A program made the position numbers and the translations under genes. This document shows, piece by piece, positions 24,885 through 32,344 of a stretch of DNA of 38,004 bases (its first letter is position 1; every line of letters starts with the position of its first letter). The notes under the pieces are model-generated. The model saw nothing but the letters and a program-made list of their open reading frames with translations, was not told where the DNA came from and did no database searches. The stretch is taken from contig JASBYY010000031.1 in assembly GCA_029983675.1 (NCBI GenBank), positions 1 to 38,004 on the forward strand, written 5' to 3'. The stretch comes from Bacteroidales bacterium. Lineage in GTDB: Bacteria > Bacteroidota > Bacteroidia > Bacteroidales > F082.

Positions 24885-24892
24885 CAAAAATA
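24885..24892 (-). promoter_or_regulatory. -7 promoter element for the Nudix gene
   Basis: Reads TATTTTTG on the minus strand, 30 bases upstream of the Nudix start at 24854. It faces the pyrE promoter, so the two transcripts would overlap at their 5' ends by a few to about twenty bases. Confidence 0.55.
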
Positions 24893-24900
24893 CTTCTTTT

Positions 24901-25563
24901 ATGGAATACGAAGATTCTGCATTGACTTTGGCATCGCATCTGCTGCAAACCAAAGCTGTGAAACTTAGTCCGAACGCACCTTTCACGTGGGCATCGGGAC
25001 TGAAAAGCCCGATTTATTGTGACAATCGTGTCACTCTGTCATATCCTGCCGTGCGGACATATATCCGTCAGGAGTTTGTTCGGTTGCTGATGAACAAATA
25101 CTCCAAACCCGATGTCATTGCCGGTGTGGCTACTGGAGGTATCGCACAGGGAGCACTCGTAGCCCAGGAACTTGGGCTTCCCTTTGTGTATGTGCGTTCC
25201 GAGAAAAAGTCGCATGGTATGCAAAATCAAGTCGAGGGTGTCATAGAATCAGGGCAGTCGGCGGTGGTTATTGAAGACCTTGTTTCAACGGGAAAATCAA
25301 GTCTGAATGCCGTCCAAGCCCTTCGCGAAGTGGGTGCTGATGTTAAGGGCATGTTGGCCATTTTCACCTACCAAATGGCAAAAGCGGAACAGAACTTCGA
25401 GGATGAAAATTGCAGGCTCTTTACCTTGACCAATTATGAAACGCTGATTCACAAGGCTATTGAGGAGCGTTACATTACCGATAGCGACCAGCATTCCCTC
25501 ATGGAATGGAGACGTGATCCGCAAGCCTGGAGCGACAATATTAACAAGGAACTAAATCTCTAA
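24901..25563 (+). CDS. pyrE: Orotate phosphoribosyltransferase
   Basis: Joins orotate to PRPP to give OMP in de novo pyrimidine synthesis. The 220-residue protein has the expected motifs: FTWASGLKSPIYCDNR near the start (about 28-43), VAGVATGGIAQGALVAQ in the middle, the KSHG loop (about 101-104), and the PRPP-binding signature VVIEDLVSTGKSSLNAV at about 121-137. The start at 24901 is the first ATG after the promoter at 24828-24857. The next gene begins 2 bases after its stop, so pyrE and the SRPBCC gene are co-transcribed. With pyrH it is one of two pyrimidine-pathway genes in the window, not in the same operon. Confidence 0.97.
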   Translation: MEYEDSALTLASHLLQTKAVKLSPNAPFTWASGLKSPIYCDNRVTLSYPAVRTYIRQEFVRLLMNKYSKPDVIAGVATGGIAQGALVAQELGLPFVYVRSEKKSHGMQNQVEGVIESGQSAVVIEDLVSTGKSSLNAVQALREVGADVKGMLAIFTYQMAKAEQNFEDENCRLFTLTNYETLIHKAIEERYITDSDQHSLMEWRRDPQAWSDNINKELNL

Positions 25564-25565
25564 CG

Positions 25566-25967
25566 ATGCGTTTTCAAAGCGAATGGATGCCTGCCACGGG
25601 CAGTGCGGGACAATTGTTCGCGGTGCTGAGTCATGCCGACAACTTGAAACGGCTGATGCCTGAGCAGGTGCTTGGTTGGCATGGCGATGCAGATACTTGC
25701 ACGTTTACCATACAAGGTATGACGGAGCTTTCGCTTGAAGTAGCCGATAGGGTGCCCAATGAAAGAATCCGGCTGGTTCCTGTTGGCAAGCAGGCTTTCC
25801 CTTTTGATTTGCAAATTGTTATTCGCGAAACGCCCCGCGGAGGAGAGGCTTGTTTTGAAATCAATGCCGAGCTGAATCCGTTTTTAGAGATGATGGCCAA
25901 ACGACCGCTGCAGCGTCTTGTCGATGAAATGGCGGCAAAGGTGCCTTTGCTGAAAATGGATGTTTGA
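25566..25967 (+). CDS. SRPBCC-type (START-like) small protein
   Basis: A 133-residue cytoplasmic protein with the pattern of the SRPBCC/START-like fold, which forms a hydrophobic cavity for small ligands. It has an N-terminal strand and helix (AGQLFAVLSHADNLKRLMP), alternating strands in the middle, and a long C-terminal helix (FLEMMAKRPLQRLVDEMAAK). There is no signal peptide and no catalytic motif. It begins 2 bases after the pyrE stop and is thus tightly linked to pyrimidine synthesis; the same pairing is common in Bacteroidota but I know of no assigned role. Downstream, 23 bases separate it from convergent birA. Confidence 0.78.
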   Translation: MRFQSEWMPATGSAGQLFAVLSHADNLKRLMPEQVLGWHGDADTCTFTIQGMTELSLEVADRVPNERIRLVPVGKQAFPFDLQIVIRETPRGGEACFEINAELNPFLEMMAKRPLQRLVDEMAAKVPLLKMDV

Positions 25968-25990
25968 AGTCCGTGAGAAATAGCTTCCAG

Positions 25991-26731
25991 CTATATTAAG
26001 AAGCGGATTTGCTTGATTTCATACAGATGTCGCAAGCCGTCCTCATCGTGCAGCATCAGGCGGCCAAAGGGGTCGATGCCATCCAAGTACAAACGTAACG
26101 AAAGGCCGTTCACCTCGTAGTTACCCCATTTCATGTATCGGAACAAACGTTCCAGGTATTTTTTCTGAAGCGCTTCGTGCGAGTTTGAGTCTTTTAATAG
26201 CATTACCTCCTCGCCAATTGCTTTGACCAAATCATGCAGCAAGAGGTTTCTGTCCCATTCTTTTCCGGTGATCTCGCAAAGCGAAATTGGACGTGTCGGC
26301 CAATTATTGAAATGCAACTGGTTCACATTCAACCCGATTCCGACGATGGATTTCCCCATCTTGTCGCCGCATATTGTGCTGTTGATGAGGATGCCTCCTA
26401 ATTTCTTGCCGTCGAAATAGATGTCATTTGGCCATTTGACACATGGTTGTTCTTTGGGAAGATGCCGGTCGAAGACACTCAAAATGCCCATAGGTACTGC
26501 CTGCGACAAAAGGAACTGATCGGAGGCGTTCAGAAATCCCATGTCGAAAACGATGGAGAAGGTGAGGTTCTTGTTTTTTTCGCTTTCCCAATTGTTCTTT
26601 CCCATGCCTTTGCCAAGGGTTTGGAAATCAGCACTGACTACGTATCCGTCGATGTTTTCGCCAGCAGATTGTAACCTTTGCAGGTAGGCGTTGGTAGAGT
26701 CGATGCAGTCAAAGTGAATCCACTTGCACAT
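25991..26731 (-). CDS. birA: Biotin--[acetyl-CoA-carboxylase] ligase
   Basis: Attaches biotin to the carboxyl-carrier protein of biotin-dependent carboxylases. The 246-residue form starting at MCKWIHFDCIDSTN (26731) holds only the catalytic and C-terminal domains, without the N-terminal DNA-binding domain of E. coli BirA, so it should not act as a repressor. Motifs are DSTNAYLQRL, the biotinyl-AMP loop region QTLGKGMGKNNWESEKNKN and KWPNDIYFDGKKLGGIL with the catalytic Lys. The loop has GKGMGKNNW where the family consensus is GRGRxGRxW, a notable loss of arginines. The frame is open to 26857, but that extension would include the upstream gene's terminator. Confidence 0.92.
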   Translation of the reverse strand: MCKWIHFDCIDSTNAYLQRLQSAGENIDGYVVSADFQTLGKGMGKNNWESEKNKNLTFSIVFDMGFLNASDQFLLSQAVPMGILSVFDRHLPKEQPCVKWPNDIYFDGKKLGGILINSTICGDKMGKSIVGIGLNVNQLHFNNWPTRPISLCEITGKEWDRNLLLHDLVKAIGEEVMLLKDSNSHEALQKKYLERLFRYMKWGNYEVNGLSLRLYLDGIDPFGRLMLHDEDGLRHLYEIKQIRFLI

Positions 26732-26744
26732 TTCGTTCTTCAGG

Positions 26745-26790
26745 CTAAAAAACCAAGCCGACCCCCTCTTTCCGAGAAGGCCGGCTTGAT
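26745..26790 (-). terminator. Intrinsic terminator of the Omp28-like T9SS gene
   Basis: On the minus strand, CAAGCCG and CGGCTTG (outer pairs at 26790-26784 and 26759-26753) enclose a CCTTCTCGG/AAGAGG-type inner region, followed by a run of T, 15 bases after the gene's stop and just before birA begins. Confidence 0.65.
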
Positions 26791-26804
26791 GATCATTGTT
26801 TCTA

Positions 26805-28457
26805 TTATTGTAATACGATGTTACGTCTGACTTGTTCTCCGTTGGCGGATTCGACAAGAATCAGATACATTCCTTTTTCAAGGCCAGATAAGTTCAATTC
26901 ATCGTTTCCCGAAACCGAACATGTTTTGACAAGTTGTCCCGTGACATTGAAAACCTGCACGGTGCTTTCCCCGTTGGCGGCAATGGTGATGATGCTCTGC
27001 GTGGGATTGGGGAAGATGTTAACTTGGTTTGCCTCGGAGTTTTCGTTCACCGATACGTGGTATTCGAACGAGAACTCATTGGTTTCCTTGTCGGTGAATT
27101 CTTTTCCGAAGAAAAGTGTTGTTGATCCAGCTTTCAATCCGTAAAGGCCATTGGTATTGGTCATTCCGTTGTTGCCGGAGTCAAAGATGGTGAATTCGTA
27201 GCAGTCGTCATTCTGAAGCTCGAAATCATGCTTGTAGTTGTGGTCAGGCTCGTCGTAGGGACCGCCGGAAACCACTACTTCGTTATTACTGGTGCGGCGT
27301 ACTTCCCATGTGGTTTGTCCCGGATCTTTGTCTGTGCGGATGGTAAGTGTGAAAGGCTTTCCTTCTACTTTGGCTGCCCTCGCAAATTCGAAACTTGTCA
27401 TGTCGTTCGACGGAGCTTCGTCACTACCGCCATTAATACTTACAATCGTAACCGTCATGGTGTTTTCGTCGGCAACATCAAAACTGACTTCTCCAAGTTC
27501 AATCACTTTGGAACGAAGACTGGGCAGGTTCCCGCTCCATTCAACGGTTTTTGCAACTTGTCCGTTTACGGAGATTTCAATGTTGGCGCTTGTAATGGCG
27601 TTGCTTCCGAAGTTCGTCATGGTGACCTTGGGGGTCATTGTGCCGCTGCAAACAAAAGCTTTTCCGTGTTCAAAGTTGCTGATGGAGGCATCGTTGGAAA
27701 AATAGGGAGCGAAGCTCTCTGATGATTTGCAGGCCTGGTACACGGTCTTGGTGCTGTAATCCTGCACCCAAGCGATGGCGGAGATTTGGTTGATGTCGTA
27801 AAAATTAGCAACGGGCCAGCTAAAAGTGTAGGCGAAATATCCGCCGGCTTCGAGGCTGGGTGTGGGCTGGCCACTCGCTGAGGGAAGGAGCTTTTTCATG
27901 ACACTGTAAAAGTGCTTTTCGCCGTTGGGGCCGGGAGCAGAATTGAAGTGTATCTCCTTTTCAATAATACCGACGAAAACCCTGAGGTTTTCACTGCTGA
28001 TCGCAGTAGAAGCTTTTCCCATGACGGTTACGGTTACGGTATCTTGCGCTGTGTTGAGCGTGTGTGTCAACGTCATTTCCAATGGACTTTCAACAGCAGA
28101 CCAGTTATTCACCTGGGTTTGGTTGATTTGGTTGGGTAAGCCGGAAAAAGTGTTCCCATTCACGTTGACATTGGGAACGCTCGTTACACCGTAGTAGGAA
28201 ACCCTTGCATTATTGTCCGCCTTGTTGTGAAGGTACATGGGGTCGTTTGCCGATGGCCATTTTACATGGTATTTAATGGCGGCCACACGGTCTGCATTGT
28301 TGTTGATGAGCTGGTCAAGCGCCGGATTGTAGGCGGCACATGGCCCGCAGCCCGTATTGGTGAAACACTCAAAGAGCAACATTCTTTGGTGCTGTGCCTG
28401 GATAGAACCAAAAGACACGAATAGGCATAATGTCAAGAGTAATGAGAATCTTTTCAT
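26805..28457 (-). CDS. Omp28-like exported protein with CGPC motif and T9SS sorting domain
   Basis: A 550-residue secreted protein. ATG 28457 gives a clear signal peptide (MKRFSLLLTLCLFVSFG to AQ). Residues about 22-170 resemble the Omp28 family, a thioredoxin-like fold, with FECFTNTGCGPCAAYNPAL carrying a CGPC active-site-type motif. Several beta-sandwich segments follow, and the C-terminus is a T9SS type A sorting domain (NIFPNPTQSIITIAANG to RRNIVLQ). It is therefore predicted to be exported by Sec, carried across the outer membrane by the T9SS and retained at the surface or released. The CGPC suggests a redox or metal-related role outside the cell; that is inference. An extended start at 28586 is unlikely because it would include the promoter. 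It is divergent from a second T9SS cargo gene. Confidence 0.88.
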   Translation of the reverse strand: MKRFSLLLTLCLFVSFGSIQAQHQRMLLFECFTNTGCGPCAAYNPALDQLINNNADRVAAIKYHVKWPSANDPMYLHNKADNNARVSYYGVTSVPNVNVNGNTFSGLPNQINQTQVNNWSAVESPLEMTLTHTLNTAQDTVTVTVMGKASTAISSENLRVFVGIIEKEIHFNSAPGPNGEKHFYSVMKKLLPSASGQPTPSLEAGGYFAYTFSWPVANFYDINQISAIAWVQDYSTKTVYQACKSSESFAPYFSNDASISNFEHGKAFVCSGTMTPKVTMTNFGSNAITSANIEISVNGQVAKTVEWSGNLPSLRSKVIELGEVSFDVADENTMTVTIVSINGGSDEAPSNDMTSFEFARAAKVEGKPFTLTIRTDKDPGQTTWEVRRTSNNEVVVSGGPYDEPDHNYKHDFELQNDDCYEFTIFDSGNNGMTNTNGLYGLKAGSTTLFFGKEFTDKETNEFSFEYHVSVNENSEANQVNIFPNPTQSIITIAANGESTVQVFNVTGQLVKTCSVSGNDELNLSGLEKGMYLILVESANGEQVRRNIVLQ

Positions 28458-28502
28458 GATGTTTAATGATTGTTGAAATAATGTGTTTGAATTAATTTGC
28501 GG

Positions 28503-28569
28503 CAAAAATAGATTTTTTTCTTTTTTGGTGTGTGTTTTTATGATAAATCGAATTTTGTTCTTATATTTG
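28503..28569. promoter_or_regulatory. Divergent promoters for the two T9SS cargo genes
   Basis: The minus-strand -7 TATTTTTG (28510-28503) lies 46 bases upstream of the Omp28-like gene, and the plus-strand -7 TATATTTG (28562-28569) lies 70 bases upstream of the small T9SS gene. Both match TAnnTTTG perfectly. The 52 bases between them are very T-rich on the plus strand. No operator-like repeat is visible. Confidence 0.6.
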
Positions 28570-28639
28570 CGGCATAAAAGTTGCAATAAACTTTCGAGAC
28601 AAACGCTACTAATTACTAATTCTAATTTAATACCAACCT

Positions 28640-29377
28640 ATGAAAAAAACAGTACTTTTCTTTGTCGCGATATTCGCGGTGGGCTTTGCCTCTGCGCAAT
28701 CGTTCAGTGTAATCAGAAACGGCGAGGTGATACCTTCGGGTGAAAAAATTGTGGTTGATACGATAGACTCGCAGATGAATGAAATGTTGATTGACTTTAG
28801 TGTCAGAAACGATTCTGATCATCAGTTGGACCTGATCCTTTCCCGTGAAAATATTCAAGTTGTTGACGGTATGATAAGTTATTTCTGCTGGGACAACTGT
28901 TATCCGGCCACTGTGAGTGTCAGTGGTCCTGAAAGCTATGAGCCGGGGGAAACCAAAAACGGAAAGTCCTTCCACTATGCGCCGGATTATGAAGTACAAG
29001 AAAATTGGATTCCGGGAACTGCCATTTACAAGTACTCTATTTTTGACAGAGCCAACCCGTCAGAACCCTTTACAGTTGAGGTTTGGTTCGCTTATAATGC
29101 CACATCGCTTAATGAGCCTATAGCCAAGAGTTCGTTTGGTGCTGCATTCCCCAACCCTGCTTCTTCAACGGTTAGTTTTCAATGTAATGTTTCGGAGCGG
29201 GATAATGCTTCCTTGGCCATCTACAACCTGCTGGGTCAAAAGGTGAAAGCACAGACCATCAACAAGCAGGGCAAGATTGACGTTGTTGTGGACGATGTGC
29301 AGGAAGGTATCTATTTTTGCAATTTCATGGTCAACGGTCAAGTCGTCAAGACTGAGAAATTCATTGTGAAGCACTAA
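28640..29377 (+). CDS. Small secreted protein with T9SS type A sorting domain
   Basis: A 245-residue exported protein: signal peptide (MKKTVLFFVAIFAVGFASAQ), a beta-rich domain of about 135 residues, and a T9SS sorting domain from AAFPNPASSTVSF to KFIVKH. The central domain contains YFCWDNCYP, whose two cysteines could form a disulfide. I do not recognise this domain. Its leader (about 28575-28639) is A/T-rich with repeated TAATT and no strong Shine-Dalgarno, as is common in Bacteroidota. It is divergent from the Omp28-like T9SS gene, so the two cargoes may be expressed together. A strong terminator at 29403-29433 follows. Confidence 0.88.
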   Translation: MKKTVLFFVAIFAVGFASAQSFSVIRNGEVIPSGEKIVVDTIDSQMNEMLIDFSVRNDSDHQLDLILSRENIQVVDGMISYFCWDNCYPATVSVSGPESYEPGETKNGKSFHYAPDYEVQENWIPGTAIYKYSIFDRANPSEPFTVEVWFAYNATSLNEPIAKSSFGAAFPNPASSTVSFQCNVSERDNASLAIYNLLGQKVKAQTINKQGKIDVVVDDVQEGIYFCNFMVNGQVVKTEKFIVKH

Positions 29378-29402
29378 CGGTGCAATTGAAGTTTTAGCTA
29401 CG

Positions 29403-29433
29403 AAAGGCACGGTGTTGAGCCGTGCCTTTTTTT
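29403..29433 (+). terminator. Intrinsic terminator of the small T9SS gene
   Basis: Stem AAAGGCACGG (29403-29412) with CCGTGCCTTT (29420-29429), a 7-base loop, and a T run to 29433, 26 bases after the stop. Confidence 0.9.
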
Positions 29434-29669
29434 GGTTCTGCAGACGGGAGTCTTTACGACGTGATGCTTTTGCTTTGCGGCTTCTTTACCTTGTATGTTG
29501 AGTATTCAAGGCCTGTTGTTTTACACCATGTAAAAGAGCATCAGGATGATTGTTCGGCGTGTGTGTCGGCCTTTTTGCTGGTGGTGGAGCGAGTAGGGCT
29601 TGTCGTGGTTGTCTTGCGATTTGTTAGAAAAGAACCATCGTTGAGTGTTTTTACTTTTGCAGATGGACA
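29434..29669. other. Intergenic stretch without a supported gene
   Basis: About 240 bases between two terminators. Open frames exist on both strands (103 codons plus, 68 minus), but their translations are low-complexity (runs of V and L, or of basic residues), run into the flanking terminators, and show no domain, signal peptide or clear start signal. A perfect -7 element TACTTTTG (plus, 29652-29659) lies only 12 bases before the rny terminator hairpin, so any transcript from it would be about 30-40 bases long. Confidence 0.4.
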
Positions 29670-29699
29670 TAAAAAAGCCGCTTTGAAGCGGCTTTTTTT
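29670..29699 (-). terminator. Intrinsic terminator of rny
   Basis: AAAAAAGCCGCTT and AAGCGGCTTTTTTT form a near-perfect hairpin (29671-29683 with 29686-29698). On the minus strand it is followed by A/T-rich sequence with a T run, 18 bases after the rny stop. By symmetry it can also stop plus-strand transcription. Confidence 0.85.
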
Positions 29700-29716
29700 G
29701 AGAAGTATAAATGGTC

Positions 29717-31276
29717 TTATTTCGCAAAGCTGATGGCGCGTGTTTCGCGAATGACGGTGATTTTGATTTGTCCCGGATAAGTCATTTCGTTTTGGATCTG
29801 TTTCGACAAATCGTAGGCAATGCTGTCGGCATCGGCGTCAGAAACCTTGTCGGCTCCCACGATGACACGCAGTTCGCGTCCGGCTTGTATGGCGTAGGTC
29901 TTTACCACGCCTTGATACGACATAGCCATTTCTTCGAGTTTGTTCAGGCGTTGGATGTAAGCCTCTACGACTTCGCGACGTGCGCCGGGACGTGCGCCGG
30001 AAATGGCGTCGCAAACCTGAACGATAGGGGCGATGAGCGATTCCATCTCAATTTCATCGTGGTGGGCGCCGATGGCGTTGCACACATCAGGCTTCTCCTT
30101 GAATTTTTCAGCCACCTTCATGCCGAGAATGGCGTGCGGCAGCTCTTCTTCGTTTTCGGCCACCTTGCCGATGTCGTGCAGCAAGCCGGCACGTTTGGCG
30201 GTTTTGGGATTTAGCCCCAATTCGGCAGCCATGGTAGAGCAGAGTTTGGCAACCTCGATAGAGTGTTGCAACAAGTTCTGACCGTATGACGAACGGTATT
30301 TCATGCGGCCAATCATTCTAATCAGGTCGGAACTGATGTTCTGTACACCTAAGTCGATAATGGTCCGTTTTCCCGTTTCGATGATTTCCTGTTCCACTTG
30401 TTTTTCCACCTTGTGCACCACTTCCTCGATGCGGGCGGGATGGATGCGCCCGTCGGTGACTAACTTTTGCAGCGACAGGCGTGCGATTTCGCGGCGGACG
30501 GGGTCGAAGCCCGACAGCAGAATGGCGTCAGGGCTGTCGTCGATGATGATTTCGACACCGGTGAGTGACTCCAAGGCGCGGATGTTACGGCCTTCGCGAC
30601 CGATGATGCGCCCCTTGATTTCATCGTTCTCGATATTGAAAACGCTGACGGTATTTTCGATGGCTGTTTCGGCAGCGGTGCGCTGAATGGTCTCTAACAC
30701 CACTTTTTTCGCCATCTGGTTGGCGTTCATCTTGGCTTCCTCGATGATTTCCTTGACTTGCACCATGGCCTCCGATTTGGCCTCTTCGCGGATGACTTCC
30801 ATGAGTTGTTCCTTGGCTTCTTGAATCGAAAGGCCGGAAATCGTCTCGAGTTTCTTGGCTTCTTCCTCGTAGATGTGGTCGAGATCGGCTTTGCGTTTCG
30901 TGAGGGCTTCTTGCTGGTTGTTCAGGTTTTGCTGCAGGTTTTGCAGTTCCTTGCTTTTGCGTTGCACCTCTTCGCTTTTCTGGTTGGTCTGTTGCTGAAT
31001 CTGATTGATGCGGTTCTCCATCTTCTGAACTTCACGCTTGCGCTCATTGCAGGCCTTTTCGTGCTCGTCCTTCATCTGAAGGAACTTTTCCTTGGCTTGA
31101 AGGATGCGGTCTTTCTTGATGACCTCGGCTTTTTCTTTGGCTTCGGCGAGAAAGTCATTGGCTTCTTTGGTTACGGCTTTTTTTAATAAGGTGGATGTGA
31201 TCAAATAACCCACGACAACGCCCACAGCAAGGGCGGCGACAGGGATGATGATGTTGTAGATTGTGAGTAATAGCAT
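29717..31276 (-). CDS. rny: Ribonuclease Y
   Basis: Membrane-anchored endoribonuclease that starts mRNA decay in many bacteria lacking RNase E, and is usual in Bacteroidota. ATG 31276 gives 519 residues: a transmembrane helix at about 5-27 (IIIPVAALAVGVVVGYLI), a long coiled coil at about 35-200 rich in Lys, Glu and Gln, a KH RNA-binding domain with GRIIGREGRNIRALE at about 220-235, and an HD domain with LLQHSIEVAKL and GLLHDIGKVAENEEELPHA at about 335-390. The frame is open to 31447, but that would run into the 6S-like RNA and lacks the normal membrane start. AAAGGAAG about 8 bases upstream of 31276 is a good ribosome-binding site. Confidence 0.96.
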   Translation of the reverse strand: MLLLTIYNIIIPVAALAVGVVVGYLITSTLLKKAVTKEANDFLAEAKEKAEVIKKDRILQAKEKFLQMKDEHEKACNERKREVQKMENRINQIQQQTNQKSEEVQRKSKELQNLQQNLNNQQEALTKRKADLDHIYEEEAKKLETISGLSIQEAKEQLMEVIREEAKSEAMVQVKEIIEEAKMNANQMAKKVVLETIQRTAAETAIENTVSVFNIENDEIKGRIIGREGRNIRALESLTGVEIIIDDSPDAILLSGFDPVRREIARLSLQKLVTDGRIHPARIEEVVHKVEKQVEQEIIETGKRTIIDLGVQNISSDLIRMIGRMKYRSSYGQNLLQHSIEVAKLCSTMAAELGLNPKTAKRAGLLHDIGKVAENEEELPHAILGMKVAEKFKEKPDVCNAIGAHHDEIEMESLIAPIVQVCDAISGARPGARREVVEAYIQRLNKLEEMAMSYQGVVKTYAIQAGRELRVIVGADKVSDADADSIAYDLSKQIQNEMTYPGQIKITVIRETRAISFAK

Positions 31277-31321
31277 AAAAAAATCTTCCTTTGGCTTTAA
31301 GCTCGGTTTGGAAAAGAGATA

Positions 31322-31512
31322 AAAAGAAACTGTCTGCCTTCGGGATAAGCGTAAACCCCGATATGATACGCTTATGGCCACCGCGTTGCGCAAACGTCCA
31401 CTGGCACCGAAGTGCACCTCCAAAGAGGCTGAGGCCTGTTTTTGCAAGCACGAGTAAGCCGGTTTTGTGTTGTGTACTGTTGAGTTTACCTGATGCGTCA
31501 GGCAGACAGAAT
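31322..31512 (-). ncRNA. ssrS: Probable 6S RNA
   Basis: The 275-base gap between zapA and rny holds a structured element. On the minus strand CTGTCTGCCT (31509-31500) pairs perfectly with AGGCAGACAG (31339-31330), closing a roughly 180-base element, the size of 6S RNA. Inside are a GCAC-TTCG-GTGC tetraloop hairpin (within 31404-31419), a CCTC/GAGG hairpin, and a 9-bp hairpin ATAAGCGTA/TACGCTTAT near the 3' strand, where 6S RNAs often fold in the central bubble. 6S RNA copies open promoter DNA and binds RNA polymerase. Its place beside zapA matches 6S genes in many bacteria, including Bacteroidota. I have not traced the whole rod by eye, and the exact ends are estimates. Confidence 0.62.
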
Positions 31513-31551
31513 CAAATTTTCAAAGAACGTAGGTCCTACAAGATATGCTTG

Positions 31552-31842
31552 TCAAGGATTTGAACGCTCGTCTAACAGAGCGTTCAGTTCGGCTAATTTC
31601 CGTTTCAGATGCTGATCGCTAAAAGCAAGTTCCGATTCGTATTTCAATGAGGTGGTGGCGAACTGCAAGGCTATCAACGCAAGCTGATCCTGCATGTCTT
31701 TGAACGAATAGTGACGTGAGAAACTTTTCATCCGTTCATTAATCATGGCAGACGCCTTCCTCAGCTGTTCTTCGTCAGCACGGGCGATCTTCAGGGGATA
31801 CCTCCTGTCGGCAATCTCTATGTTGATAGTGATCTCATCCAT
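31552..31842 (-). CDS. zapA: Cell division protein ZapA
   Basis: A 96-residue Z-ring-associated protein that cross-links FtsZ filaments at mid-cell. The N-terminal domain begins EITINIEIADRRYPLKI and is followed by the helix DEEQLRKASAMINERMKSF. The C-terminal half is a long coiled-coil helix (LALIALQFATTSLKYESEL to LNALLDERSN). Length and layout fit ZapA. It starts 21 bases after a second small coiled-coil gene, with which it forms an operon, and is followed by the 6S-like RNA and rny. Confidence 0.9.
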   Translation of the reverse strand: MDEITINIEIADRRYPLKIARADEEQLRKASAMINERMKSFSRHYSFKDMQDQLALIALQFATTSLKYESELAFSDQHLKRKLAELNALLDERSNP

Positions 31843-31863
31843 GTCGCTGACTTTTTATCTGAA

Positions 31864-32163
31864 TTACTCTTTGCTGTTCAATATCGAAACGCATTGGTCG
31901 ATTTCCTTTATCATTGCTCTGATAAGCCTTCTCCCTTCGTTTATTTCTCTTTCGTTACCGAGTGCGTTAACAATAGTACTTTTATTTATTTTGTCTTGCA
32001 ACTCCCGCTTCGCTTGTACTAATGCTGCGTTTTCCGAACGCAACATTTCGTTTTCGCTCTCCAGCTTGAACTTATCTTCGGCCAGCTTCTCTTTCGCATC
32101 AAGAAGTTTTCGCAACTTCACCTCCATTTCGGTCAATATGATGCTTAAGTCTGCCATCCGCAT
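31864..32163 (-). CDS. Small coiled-coil protein upstream of zapA
   Basis: A 99-residue, highly charged protein predicted to be almost wholly coiled coil for residues about 5-60 (LRKLLDAKEKLAEDKFKLESE and onward), followed by a short C-terminal helical region (EINEGRRLIRAMIKEIDQCVS). It has no signal peptide or enzyme motif. The position immediately before zapA and the overall form suggest a ZapB-like division partner; that is inference from context. The start could be ATG 32163 (MRMADLS) or ATG 32157 (MADLS); the first has an AAAGA 5-9 bases upstream. The -7 element TAATTTTG at 32192-32185 is its likely promoter. Confidence 0.82.
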   Translation of the reverse strand: MRMADLSIILTEMEVKLRKLLDAKEKLAEDKFKLESENEMLRSENAALVQAKRELQDKINKSTIVNALGNEREINEGRRLIRAMIKEIDQCVSILNSKE

Positions 32164-32184
32164 TCAGTCTTTGGAATTGTGCCA

Positions 32185-32192
32185 CAAAATTA
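32185..32192 (-). promoter_or_regulatory. -7 promoter element for the coiled-coil-zapA operon
   Basis: Reads TAATTTTG on the minus strand, a perfect TAnnTTTG, 22 bases upstream of the start at 32163, implying a leader of roughly 15 bases. Confidence 0.55.
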
Positions 32193-32344
32193 CATGTTTT
32201 TTTCCTTGCCTGCAACTATTTTTTCCCTTTTGTCGATTTTTTTTGCGTTTGGTGCTGTTTTTTCTCTGTCGAGATGATGTTTTATTTGGAAAGAGGCTGT
32301 TTTCCGATTGTTTTTGTATTTTTATCTCGTTAAAAGTTTTGGAT

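Noticed and set aside
29652..29699. Tiny RNA from the -7 element TACTTTTG just before a hairpin
   Set aside because: The match is perfect but lacks a -33 element, and the hairpin is fully explained as the rny terminator.
29422..29733. 103-codon plus-strand frame and 68-codon minus-strand frame in the gap before rny
   Set aside because: Low-complexity translations that run through terminators, with no domain, signal or clear start.
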